A DNA stretch of 64,000 nt. Origin: Copromyces sp. CBS 386.78 (taxonomy: Eukaryota; Ascomycota; Sordariomycetes; Sordariales; Sordariaceae). Both the position numbers and the translations under genes were made by a program. Of this stretch, positions 54,177 to 64,000 are shown in pieces. The notes under the pieces were generated by a model. It was not told the origin of the DNA. It did no database searches and worked only from the letters and a program-made list of their open reading frames with translations. The first letter of the stretch is position 1; the number at the start of each line of letters is the position of its first letter. The DNA lies in NCBI GenBank assembly GCA_030685235.1, contig MU839198.1, forward strand, positions 1 to 64,000, in the 5' to 3' direction.

Positions 54177-57100
54177 CTGTGGAGGTGAAGAAGTATTGGT
54201 TGGTAGGTGTTTCATCACACAGGCAACGCGGAGATCGTGCTATACTTCAGGACAACTGCACAATCTGGTACAGATTTGTAACGTCGATGCAGTGGAAGGC
54301 AACGGCAAACTGTCTCTGACCGCATGCCCAGGGTATGGATGAGGCCAGCCAGGCCAGAAAACCTTAGCGACGTTACAGAGTGACAAGCGCGCTTGCGCCT
54401 AGACGGCAGATCACAGCCGTTACGTCCGAGCAGGCGGTAGTGGCAACAAATGTCAAACAGGTACTAACGGAGAGGGTCTAACACATGAACAGGGCCGACT
54501 GTCACTCGGGCCGAAGTTCCATGCTACGGAAGCTTCTCTCCTTTTGTGAGAACCGTGGTTCTAGACTTCCCCACATGCTTCACTCGAAGCAAGGGTTAGC
54601 ATAGGGTCATGCGAGGCAAACTCGGCAATACAACCATGTGGGTTGCAGAGAACGGACGGACAAGGACAAGGAAGCGAGGAGGAGCGGGTTGACCCGCCGA
54701 AGAAAGAGCCGCTCACCGAGTGGTCCTCGGTGTGCGCGGATAATCCTAAACGGGCGCGAGCTACGCCTCGCCTACGTAACCGATGGCGGGGAAGGGGGTG
54801 GAGGAAACGTGTTGTAAACGAGATTTGACATTGGTGTTTCTCCTGTTCCTGGTTTCGTGATAGCACAATGAAATGCTTAGCAATGGTTGGCGATTGAAGA
54901 CCTTGGCATGGAAAGCCGAGATGCCCAGCTTGCTATAGTTGATATAACCTCGTCCCGGATCGTGGACGGCATAATATCAGGGCAATAAAGAACCAATGGT
55001 ATAGATTGAACCTTAACAGCCATCCCATCGTGTTTGGAGTTTGATGAACAGACGACTGTGCCTTGACGTCACTGATGATAAGAGAAGGGAGGGGGCAGGG
55101 TGAAAGGAAGCATGCAAAAGAGGAACGATAGGGGGGAAGCATGGTGTGCAAACAAGCTAATCTAAGGGTCGGCCACTTGTGCCTTGTCTGGCCGTTCACA
55201 TTGCGGAGATTTAACCGTACACCCGGTCGATCAGGGACGTGGCGGACAGCAGATAGCCTTTTGGAAGCTCTCCGTGTACCTCTAGGGACAATCCCGCAAT
55301 GTCTGTGCCAGGACGCGGCGTCACCTGCCCAGAGCCCCTTCGTTGATCGGATAATGACTGGATCGAAGACAGGATTTGGGAGGATCGATGAAAGATTACG
55401 CCTGCACCCGATGACAGCGATAAGCCACGATAACGCTGTGAGACAATGTGTTCTCGTTTTCCACACCCGTCTCACAGAAGGCTTTTTGTAGAGGTTGACG
55501 TGTAATTGCTTCTGACAGCGCTTATTGCGACAGTAGTCGAGAGATGACCTGTCCGTGTTGGCGCAAAGCGACTCACTGCCCGACAGATAGACTGTTTGGT
55601 GCCCAGCTTTGAATATTTGAGCAAGGTGTTTGTTGCGTAGAGTGAATCAGGGAAAGATAGCCGAAGAGCAAGCGAGGCCCCCAACTCGGGCACCCGTGGA
55701 TCGCTTGATTACTCTTATAGTTTGAGCTAACTGTTGGTCGTTCAGTGCCGTCGGCAGCGGTGGAAGTTCCTGAAAGTGGCGTTCCCCCATAGTATATGCA
55801 AGCCTCTTCATATCGACCCCTTTTAACCAAGTTGAATTGGCGGCATGATGGTGACGGCGGATGAGCGTGGCTGATCACCGTCTCTATATGGAATCGTCGA
55901 GACCAGTCGATAGGCAACGGTCCATGGGCGCCGCAAGACCACACCGGGGAAGCAGGAACAACACGTCGGGCAACGCAGGAAGCAGGAGATACAAGGGTGA
56001 TGGGTGGCTGACGAAGCTTCTCAAGCATAATCGACTGCGTTGTCTTGCTGACGACGGAATGTTGTGGTTATCTTTGTTTGTCCAGCAATTTGGGCGTGAG
56101 TTCCAGCGACGCGTGGCCGATGAATGATCCGTGTTTGCTCCGCTAACTGTTGGATTTTGTGTTAGCATGGGAGAACTGTCGTCGTCGTTGTAGAGAGCTT
56201 CAGATCCAGGACTACCTCTACATCTTTCCATTTGACCGAACTGCTGGGGAAATCGGATGGAAGACAACTTGAAAGGGTTGCAGCCGTGACGCCCAAGCAA
56301 AGAAAAAGGGCAACCGAAGAACTTGCTAGGAAGAGATGCCTTCCTGTCTTGTAGACGCTCCGTCGGTTGATGTGGTGGAAAGACGGGTGCGCATCCGTGG
56401 TCCAACGTCCGTTCAGTCCAGTCCGCCGTTGAGCTTCGCCTCAATGTTCCTTGCTTGTCGACATTTGACAAATCATTTTTGCGGCGCAGACTGTCCCTTC
56501 CAGGGTGGTGCTTTGACAGCATTTGGCTCCAAAGGCAAGAGGCGTCGTGTGCAAAAAAGAGGGAAGAGAATGGAAGTCACGATGCCCTGTGGTTGATTGT
56601 GGGGTTACACCTTCCCCAGTTAAGATACTCCGTGGGGCGTGGGGGTGGGGCATCGCTGTCACAACAGGCAGGAATGGGCTGACGGATGCAAGGGACACTT
56701 TTCAGTCTCACTGTATCGTAACAATAAAACCACCTCAGAAATCACCATCCCGAAATAACTCTTTTTAAATTCAACCCGTTGACGCCCGATGTGGGACGGA
56801 TCTCCTATAAGTCTGAAACAGGAATCTTTCAAACCTTCTCTCGTCACTTCTGGCCCAGATGCTCTGTGGACCCTGGGGAGATCGATTGCATCACCGATCG
56901 TACGGTATTTCAGTCCATTCCTTGGCAGACACTCGTCGATTCCATTCGGTACATTCGCTGTTTCTCCTGTTTACTATTCAGCACTCGTTACCCAAATAAC
57001 CCTTTTCAGGCTGCCTCAGTTACAGTACAAAACCAACCGACGACATGACGACATGCGGTGAGCATCACACAGAAAGAATCGTATGTCCCCTTTTCGAGAT

Positions 57101-60100
57101 CTGCTGATGCGACTTTGTTGTGCGCATGCCGAGAGCTTGTCTAGGTGACGTTAGATTGGCCTTCAGACCCCTGGACGTTTTGGACGTTGAATGCCCTCCT
57201 TTACACTTTTCCTTGTGAATATTCTCATCCGAGTCATCCCAAAGCACTATCACCATCACGACCTCCTTTATCCGATGTGGTATCACCAAGACAGCTGCTC
57301 AACGTTGGCCAACCAACGTAGCCAAAGACTTCTCTTCCATCGCCATCAATTTACGCTTTGCGCACCGGCGTCGTCAAGGTTGCATCTCATTGCTTATCGG
57401 TCATTTTACCCCAGGCTGTGTGCCCCAGACTTTCATCCCTCTTCTCACCCCACAGAGAACAATCCAGCCCAGCCACATAAAAGAAACAGAATGTCAACGA
57501 AAGCTGACGTGATACACAATTACACATGATCCATTGTTCCTTTGTAACAGTCTGTTACAAACCGATGAGTAACACACAATGACCTCCGGTTTGTTCCGGT
57601 TCTTTTTGCACAGCCGCTCACTGCGAGATGAAGCCAGTGAGGGTTGAGAAGACTCACTCCGGAATCGGCCTGATTGCCTGTTTCAAAAATGAGGACATCC
57701 ATTTCCCAGCAAGTGCCGAAGGCAGAGATGGTAGTGTCTCCATTCGGGTACCCCGTATTACACTCGGGCAATTGTCAGTTGTCACCACATGCCAAGAGGG
57801 GGCCCAAGAACAACCAAGGACTACGAACCACAAACGGGAACCACAGCTTTACGTACTGCCGCGAAAACTGCGCCTCGCCCTCCCACTCGCTGGGCCACAT
57901 CTCAAAAAATCCCCACGGGGATAACCGACCAAAGCAAGGCACGAACTTCCTTGGTTTTGAGTCTACCGTGGTCATTGGCGTCGTTTCCGGCCTCGTCGTC
58001 GTCAGCTCTAGGAGGCGCGGAGATGTCGGTGCACAGTGCTTGCGTTCGGTGTGTGATCTTCCCACATTGAACCAAGCCGGAGAAAAATAATCTCAAGTAT
58101 AATCCTACTTCCTTAGTCAAGTTAGTCCCTTCGAACGCTTTCTGCGTTCCACTCATTGTAACGGCATCACACTACCTCAAAAAGAAACCAAAAAAATTGG
58201 GGTAGCCATGGCAAAAGAAAAACTCGAAACGTAATCCCTCGCTAACCAACCCCCTCAAACAGCAAGACTTTGGCGAAAACTAAGCCTCACTTTAACTCAC
58301 TAAACTGAAACTGTCAAAAGTCTCGAAACGGAGGGACAACCCGCCGAGCTCTACTGTACTCAGAGTCCAGCCTAGCGTACATTCCGTCGAAGAAGCCATC
58401 AATTGCGCAATATGTATTGTATGTATCAGCAACACCTAAACCTTGACCTCTCTTCTCGGGTACACCTTCCCACCTCAGACAAGCCCCAAGAATTTCCAAA
58501 AATTCCAAAACCGAAATATCGATTCAAACCCGCGCGCAGCTGAACCTACCTAGAAGACGCCGGTCGGGTCACCCGGGTCAGTTACTCGGGTCACTCGGGT
58601 CTCCGTCGCTACACGACATACGTGCACTCCTTAGGGCGGCCACTCGTATCTAGAATGTACCGCTTCCACTCTCATTTCGATTTGGTTTTACTAAAGCTGC
58701 GCCAAGGTAAGAATTAGCAAAACCTAACACGGGGAAGCAAGGAAATGACCCGCATCAGCTCACTAACAGATTGGTTCGATGCCCTTGTTAGGTTTTTGCT
58801 TCTGCCAGATGGTCCCGTCCCGGCCCTATACCTGTTTTGAGCAAAAACCAAATCGAGTGATATGAGTGAGTCGAAGCGGTAGCGTTAAAAATGAAATGTA
58901 TGGGGTGCATCAGGTCTGGTCTGGTCTGGTCGGAACCATCCTCCGGGTGATACACACACATTCACCAACTCACTCACCCCCCCTCCCGCCCATTGCACGC
59001 ACTCAACACTTGATAGATCAGCGGCTACCGAAAACACCATGCTTGATGATGTTGACGACAAGTGCGACACAGCCAAGGAAAAAGACCATGTGCCGCCAAC
59101 GTTATCTACTTTGCTGTCTATACTGCACTGTACAGAATCACTGCACCACACCAGCGTTCCATGCCAAGCAGTTGAAATATGGGTACGTGATACCTACATA
59201 CATACTCACAAGACTGTACTTAGCGTGGGGGGGCCATCAGTCATTGGTCCCATGGCCTTACCATGGTTCCTCAGTCATATGCCGGGCTGTTGGGTGTCAG
59301 ATGAATAGGTACCTACGGTATGTACGCAGTATTGAAATGCCACTAGTGGTTGTGCGGGATGGTGTGGTGGTGTTGATCAGCGACCGAAAAAGTTGGGGTA
59401 AAAAGTACGGGGTAAAAGTATAATGAAAAAAAAAGTAGCGTTTCGGATGGGATGGATGATGGACTTAATCCCCTTCCCTGTAAACAGCCCCGGGAGATAG
59501 GAGGACTGGAGGAGGGGAAAGCTGAGCCCGCCCCGACCCGACTTTTTCGTAACCCCGGACGGGACTCGATTTGTGTCACACGGTTGTGTATGAGTTGAGA
59601 CACAGTTCGGGAGAGACACAACTCGAGTTGCGCACACAGAGGGAAAAATTACTGTGTGGATAATCATCAATCAGTACCTAGTGATATGATACACACCGCT
59701 TCGAAGGCGAAAAAGGGGAAGGAACAATCATCATCCATGCGAGCAAGTGGAAAGAAGGACAGTTGTTGTTCGAGTAAACACGGGTGCAATACACCCAAGT
59801 AAGCTAGTGTATTACTTGCTTGCTTGTTTTTCTTGATCACCCTGCCCGTTGTCTACCAGACGCACTAAAGATTACACTCTGACTTCCATGTTTATGTCCC
59901 CAAGAATCTTGAACCGCTTTGATGACCAAATGAAGAAGAGAGGTCTCTCTCGTTTTGATATTCCTGCATGGCTGCCTGTCTGCCATGACCAGAGGAGAGA
60001 TGGGACATGTGATGTGATGAAAGCCGAAATCTATCCGGTCGCAAGAAAAAACACGCCAATGAATATGATATGATGAAACACAAGATGTAGAAAGGAAATA

Positions 60101-60501
60101 TTTCCTGATCCCAAAGCCAATGTATGCCTCCCCAATTCTATAATATTCCCGGATTGTCCAACACCAATTAAAAAAAAAGATTTCGCTGTGCCGAGTGTCC
60201 CGTTTCCAATGCCATTCGCCCGCTAGCAAGAGCCCAACCAAATGATCCATCCCTTTTTGGCCGACAATTATTAGACGAGTGTTTCAAGCAAAAAATGATC
60301 AAAGGCTTTTTATGCAAGCCGTACTCCACCGTCAGCTCCTTGCCAAGAACCAGTGGCAACCTAAAATGTGATGAGAGGAATCGACCCGTTGAACGCCAAG
60401 CTTTGTATCCTTCTATACCGTCCCGCTAGTTCCCGCTAGTTGTGATCATTCGTCGTTATCGAACAAGTTCCAAAAGCCAAGGTTGTTTCGCTGATGTTGC
60501 T
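54177..60501. other. 6.3-kb gene-poor region
   Basis: Composition is normal and shows no RIP. Open frames up to 212 codons occur on both strands but overlap each other, have no domains and no convincing splice pattern. A short CGGGTCAC-type repeat lies at 58564-58602. Either this is a long non-coding interval (perhaps with regulatory or non-coding RNA content near cre-1) or it has a diverged gene that I cannot see. Confidence 0.45.
58564..58602 (+). repeat. Short degenerate tandem repeat CGGGTCAC/CGGGTCTC
   Basis: CGGGTCAC, CCGGGTCAG, CTCGGGTCAC and CTCGGGTCTC follow each other within 40 bp; non-coding. Confidence 0.6.
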
Positions 60502-61788
60502 TTACATCCTGTCCATCATCTCCGCTCCAGAGAGGCTGGTAGAAGAAGAGCTCCTGACACTTGGGCTGAACCCATCGGCGGGCCCGAGCAAATCCTGGAC
60601 AGCAACCTTGGGCACAGGAAGTTTCCTTTGAGTGCCATCAGGTCGGCTGATGATGTCGGTCAAGGACATGCCACTGCTCCTGGGCGCAGCGGGGGGAGTC
60701 TGGGTAAGCGAGAACTGCCCATCGAGAGCGGGCTCGAGAGGAGCCAGCGCAGGCGTCGTGTGCTGCTGGCCCAGGGAGAGGTTCCTGAAAGGGGGCAGCT
60801 CAAGACCAGGATGAGGGCGCAGACGAGGCGAGTGAGCAGGAGTAGCGAGTGGTGTGTGATCGGGAGTGGGTGATAGCGAGTCGTGGGAGAATGTTGGGGA
60901 AGAAGGTGCTGTCGAGTTGGGCGAGTTGGGCCTCGACCTCTTGGCATGCCTGTAGGACTGGCCATAGTGGTCATCGTGATCCTCGTGGGAGTGCGACCTG
61001 GACATGTGATAAGCCTGGAGCCCAGGGAGCTGATTCCTGGAAGCTGCGGCGGCATGCAGAGTGTTTCCGTAGAACTGGAATCGATGCTGGAAGTGATGGT
61101 GACCAGCGCCGTCCCGCTCAACTTGCCCGGCGGCCCTAGCGAGGAGCGAGATATCAGGGCCACTTTGGCTGCCAGCGGAGCTGCGGGAATGGCTATAGGG
61201 GTTAAGACCCGAAGGAGCAAAGTTGTAAGGGCTATAAGAGTGGTGAGGGGGTGACACATTGGGAGAGGACATGGCAGTAGGGGGAGCAGAGCGAATAGCC
61301 TTGGGGCCGGGAGGAGGCATCATGTCGGGCTGCAACCCGTGGCTGTGAACGAGGGGATGCTGCTGCTGCTGGCCCTTGTTTCCCCTCCGCGAGTTGGGAT
61401 TGCTGTGTATCCTCGAGTGCCGAGTCAGCTCGTCCGAACGCGAGAACTTCTTGCTACAACCCGGGAACTGGCACGCGTGCGGCTTCTCTCCTGTGTGTGT
61501 GCGAATGTGTCTTGTCTGATGCTCGAGGCGGTGGAAAGCCTTGTCGCACAGAGGGCACTTGTAAGGCCTTGGGAGCTCGTTGGCGGGCTCAGTGGGTTGG
61601 GCACCAGGCAGGGGCCCGTTGGGGCGCAACAAACCGACTGTCGCCATGTCTGCTTCGGGCTGTGGTTGTTGCTGTTGTGGTTGTGCGGGTTGTTGTCTTG
61701 GGGAACCGCTGTGATCTCTCTTCTCGGCCGTTGATTCCGATGGATTCAGCAGATTGGAAACATCTACTGCTGACTGTACGCGTTGCAT
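60502..61788 (-). CDS. cre-1: Carbon catabolite repressor CRE-1 (CreA/Mig1 family)
   Basis: An intronless 428-residue protein that I recognise as the Neurospora CRE-1 repressor. In glucose it enters the nucleus and represses genes for alternative carbon sources by binding SYGGRG sites. Two C2H2 zinc fingers lie near residues 76-128: [19 protein letters not shown] (Cys78, Cys81, His94, His98) and [21 protein letters not shown] (Cys106, Cys111, His124, His128). A Gln-rich stretch (residues 36-44), a His/Ser-rich middle, and the conserved acidic and Ser-rich end ([23 protein letters not shown]) follow. Start [15 protein letters not shown] as known for the family. The frame is open for another 152 codons upstream (to 62244). 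Its length is close to the 430 residues I recall for N. crassa. Confidence 0.96.
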   Translation of the reverse strand: MQRVQSAVDVSNLLNPSESTAEKRDHSGSPRQQPAQPQQQQPQPEADMATVGLLRPNGPLPGAQPTEPANELPRPYKCPLCDKAFHRLEHQTRHIRTHTGEKPHACQFPGCSKKFSRSDELTRHSRIHSNPNSRRGNKGQQQQHPLVHSHGLQPDMMPPPGPKAIRSAPPTAMSSPNVSPPHHSYSPYNFAPSGLNPYSHSRSSAGSQSGPDISLLARAAGQVERDGAGHHHFQHRFQFYGNTLHAAAASRNQLPGLQAYHMSRSHSHEDHDDHYGQSYRHAKRSRPNSPNSTAPSSPTFSHDSLSPTPDHTPLATPAHSPRLRPHPGLELPPFRNLSLGQQHTTPALAPLEPALDGQFSLTQTPPAAPRSSGMSLTDIISRPDGTQRKLPVPKVAVQDLLGPADGFSPSVRSSSSTSLSGAEMMDRM

Positions 61789-62354
61789 GTGATCCGCCTC
61801 CTCTTGGGACCTAGCTGTCCCAACTAACGTCCTGGAGATGTGGTGTGTGTGGTCTTCCAATTGAGCTGTTGCGCTCGCTTGCGTGCAGCTGCTCAGGAGA
61901 AGAGGTGAGGGAAAAAGGTTGCCAAAGAGTTGTGACAGAAATCCCTCTTTTTCCTCCTCGCTCGTTTTTCGCTGGATTGTTGTTTGCTGGCGCCGACGAC
62001 TCCGAAAATCCTGAAGTGAAATCTTGGGATCGTAAATCGGAACGTTGGTGTGGAGATCGAAGCTGGTGTTTGTTTGGGTGTTGGTTCCTATGTCGTTGTG
62101 TGTTGTCTTCCTTGATAAGGTCAAGTGCTGTCTGTGGTGCGGGCGCGGGTTGAAGGCGATGTGGGTGATTGTTGGGGAACGTTGAGTGGTATGGGGAAGT
62201 AGTGACGAAAAACGGCGGGAAGAGATTATTTGGGGGAGCCGCACTGGTTTAAATGGGGGATGGGCGGTCTGACAGCCGGACTGACATGGGGCAATAGGCG
62301 GGCATGTGTGGACAGTGTGGGACAGGGCAGTGGACAGGACAGGCCAGCAAGGGT
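61789..62354 (-). other. cre-1 leader with an in-frame open extension
   Basis: This is the proximal upstream region of cre-1. In frame with the coding region, ATG at 62244 opens a stretch of 152 codons without stop, rich in Ser, Thr, Arg and His. I regard it as leader because the known family start is internal. Confidence 0.5.
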
Positions 62355-62472
62355 GTGGAGTGGGCGGGTGGACGTAGCGACGACTCAGCGAGGCAGGAAC
62401 ACCTGGAGGACTGGGCTGGAGGGATGCCAGGGGGAAGAAGGGGAACCTGGAAGGTGCAGGTGCCTAGTGGAG
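62355..62472. promoter_or_regulatory. Cluster of four SYGGRG sites upstream of cre-1
   Basis: GTGGAG at 62355-62360 and 62467-62472 and CTGGAG at 62403-62408 and 62416-62421 fit the CreA/CRE-1 consensus SYGGRG. The pair at 62403/62416 is closely spaced. They lie about 570-690 bp before the cre-1 start codon and suggest autoregulation. Confidence 0.4.
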
Positions 62473-64000
62473 GGGGATCTGAGCTGTTACAATCGTACCG
62501 GTACGCGGTAATATTTCGGAAACACGAAAGATTGTAAATACGTAACTGACAGCTCTCACCACCAACATTGCTTGCTGCTAACCATTTTGGGTAATGAACA
62601 GCCCGATGAAAATGAGCAAAAGTTGAGCACATCCAGATCACGCTTCTCTAACATGCGTTCCAAAGTCAAGTCTACATGGAGAATTTAATGGAGAAGACCT
62701 GAACAGTACGATACGAAGCACTGAGTGCCGCGCTGGAGTAACTTAATGTAGGTACCTTGCAGCCCGCCCCTCCAGACCTCCACGGGGGCTTGTTGCAAAT
62801 TTGGCCGGTGTGCCAGGAAGGCGCGGCAGGCTAGCGCTGGGGTACGTGGATTGACGTTGTGGGTTCAGACTTCGTTGCTGCAAAATTACACGATATTACG
62901 CCTAGACAAGTACCGACCGTACCGGTACACCTGGCAAGTGGCAGTGGATGGCGTGCAGCCAAGCTCGCAGCCAGCCAGACATTCTTTCACACACGACTAT
63001 CAATCACTTTCCCTCTTTTTTTGGTATCCATGCTCTGCCTGCCTCTCAGTCGATCGGAGAGGGGGCTTGTAGGTATGTATGTACTCTATGGCATGGTCGG
63101 CTGATAAACAGATCCGGGGCGCCGCGGGGGAATCTCTGGATGAGTATGGAGAAAATGGTGGGGTGAAGTGGAAATCCGAGCAGGAAACAGACACTGACCC
63201 CATGGGAAAATGGCAAAGGGCGTTTGCGAAATAGTTTCCCCCTAGGTCTGTAAGCTCCATCTTGGCGCCAATCCTGGTGTGTAAGAGATTACGCCGCAAC
63301 CCTTTGGCCCTTTTGTCCACAGGTCACCGCAAGCAAGACACGCTGGCTGGCTGGGCATGGCTTGGAACCTCTTGACTCTGCCTGAAACTGGAAGCTCGAG
63401 ACAGACTGGATGGCTACGTGAAGGGCTTCTAACGTTGCATAAAAAGGGCCAGAGGCCGGCATACGTCGAGGCTTCTCTCCTGGAGCGAAGCCGGCATCAT
63501 GCCAAAAGACATTTTTGTGTAAGCTGCCTGGAGGGGACGTTACGAATCAGGCCGATCAGAGAGAGGGCTTGGGGGCGGTGAGGACGGTGGCTGAGCTCGG
63601 GAGTTGGGCGTTGTCAAGTCCCAGCTAGCTGTCAATATTCAGCTACTCTCTCGTCTCTTTTTGCTTGTGCTTCCACTCCAAAGAAATCTCTTTTGGTCTC
63701 ACTCGTCGGGTTGGGCGACCAAATTTGTCAAAACAAAGTCAGTCGACACATCACAATTCCGTCACTCCCCGGCCAGCATGTTGAAGGGAGCACAACAGGA
63801 TGCAGGCCAAGACAGCTGTTGCACTTTTGGGAGACAGACACCTGAGAACTTCCTTTTCCGGTCACGACGAGAAAGCCTCTTCTTCTTGAGAACCATACAC
63901 GTGTTGGGCGGTAGCCGTCGACGAGGTGGTGTTTGTGCTTTTGTGTGTCTGCCTGTCTGGGCTGCCTTGTCTTGAAAGACCGTCAGATACAGAGACAATC
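62473..64000. other. Distal upstream region of cre-1, no gene supported
   Basis: Small open frames on both strands up to 123 codons (63604-63975) lack features. It probably contains distal promoter sequence of cre-1 and perhaps of a gene beyond the window. Confidence 0.45.

Noticed and set aside
54933..55475. 180-codon minus-strand open frame
   Set aside because: No domain and no codon or composition signal; a 116-codon plus-strand frame overlaps it, as expected by chance.
55884..56522. 212-codon minus-strand open frame
   Set aside because: Low-information Ser/Arg/Leu-rich translation without domain; overlapping frames are open on the other strand.

Overview
The window comes from a filamentous ascomycete, almost certainly a Neurospora species. 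The zinc-finger gene at the right end encodes a carbon catabolite repressor that I recognise as nearly identical to Neurospora CRE-1. Genes have short introns with GTAAGT-like donors and CTAAC/CTGAC branch sites. Several long stretches are AT-rich, full of TpA and stop codons, as left by repeat-induced point mutation (RIP). The genus rests on recognition, not on a database search.

Layout. (1) About 1-13.4 kb is a RIP-ruined transposon island: a degenerate coding repeat on the minus strand, a Ty1/copia-like LTR retrotransposon on the plus strand (internal part and 3' LTR, 4302-9645) and a hAT transposase relic on the minus strand (about 10.1-12.9 kb). A short GC-richer element with terminal inverted repeats (2830-3443) sits inside it. 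(2) 13.4-15.5 kb holds MITE-like elements, hairpins and a tRNA-like relic. (3) 15.5-21.1 kb is a compact arsenic detoxification cluster: arsenate reductase (Acr2 type), a bZIP regulator, the arsenite efflux pump ACR3 and ArsH. It is intact, of normal composition, and lies between two RIP islands. (4) 21.65-27.82 kb is a second copia-like element of the same family, with both LTRs and a 5-bp target duplication; a 725-bp MITE with a perfect 8-bp target duplication is nested in it.

(5) 28-64 kb is ordinary gene-bearing DNA: a GPI-anchored surface protein; a GH76 cell-wall mannanase of the DFG5/DCW1 type whose GPI signal is cut off by an in-frame TAG; a cluster of three 2EXR-domain genes plus one frameshifted copy, sharing a 5'-UTR intron layout; a TTA-flanked MITE; an amidase; a ferroportin-like transporter; a 54-residue two-unit Cys/His protein in three exons; a few small hypothetical genes; a 5'-truncated aegerolysin relic; a long gene-poor stretch; and cre-1 on the minus strand with its long upstream region.

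Functionally, the arsenic genes form a complete route: arsenate is reduced to arsenite (Acr2), arsenite is exported (ACR3), organoarsenicals or redox stress are handled by ArsH, and the bZIP protein is the likely local regulator. The ferroportin-like gene and the neighbouring Cys/His mini-protein may be a second metal-related pair, but that is inference.
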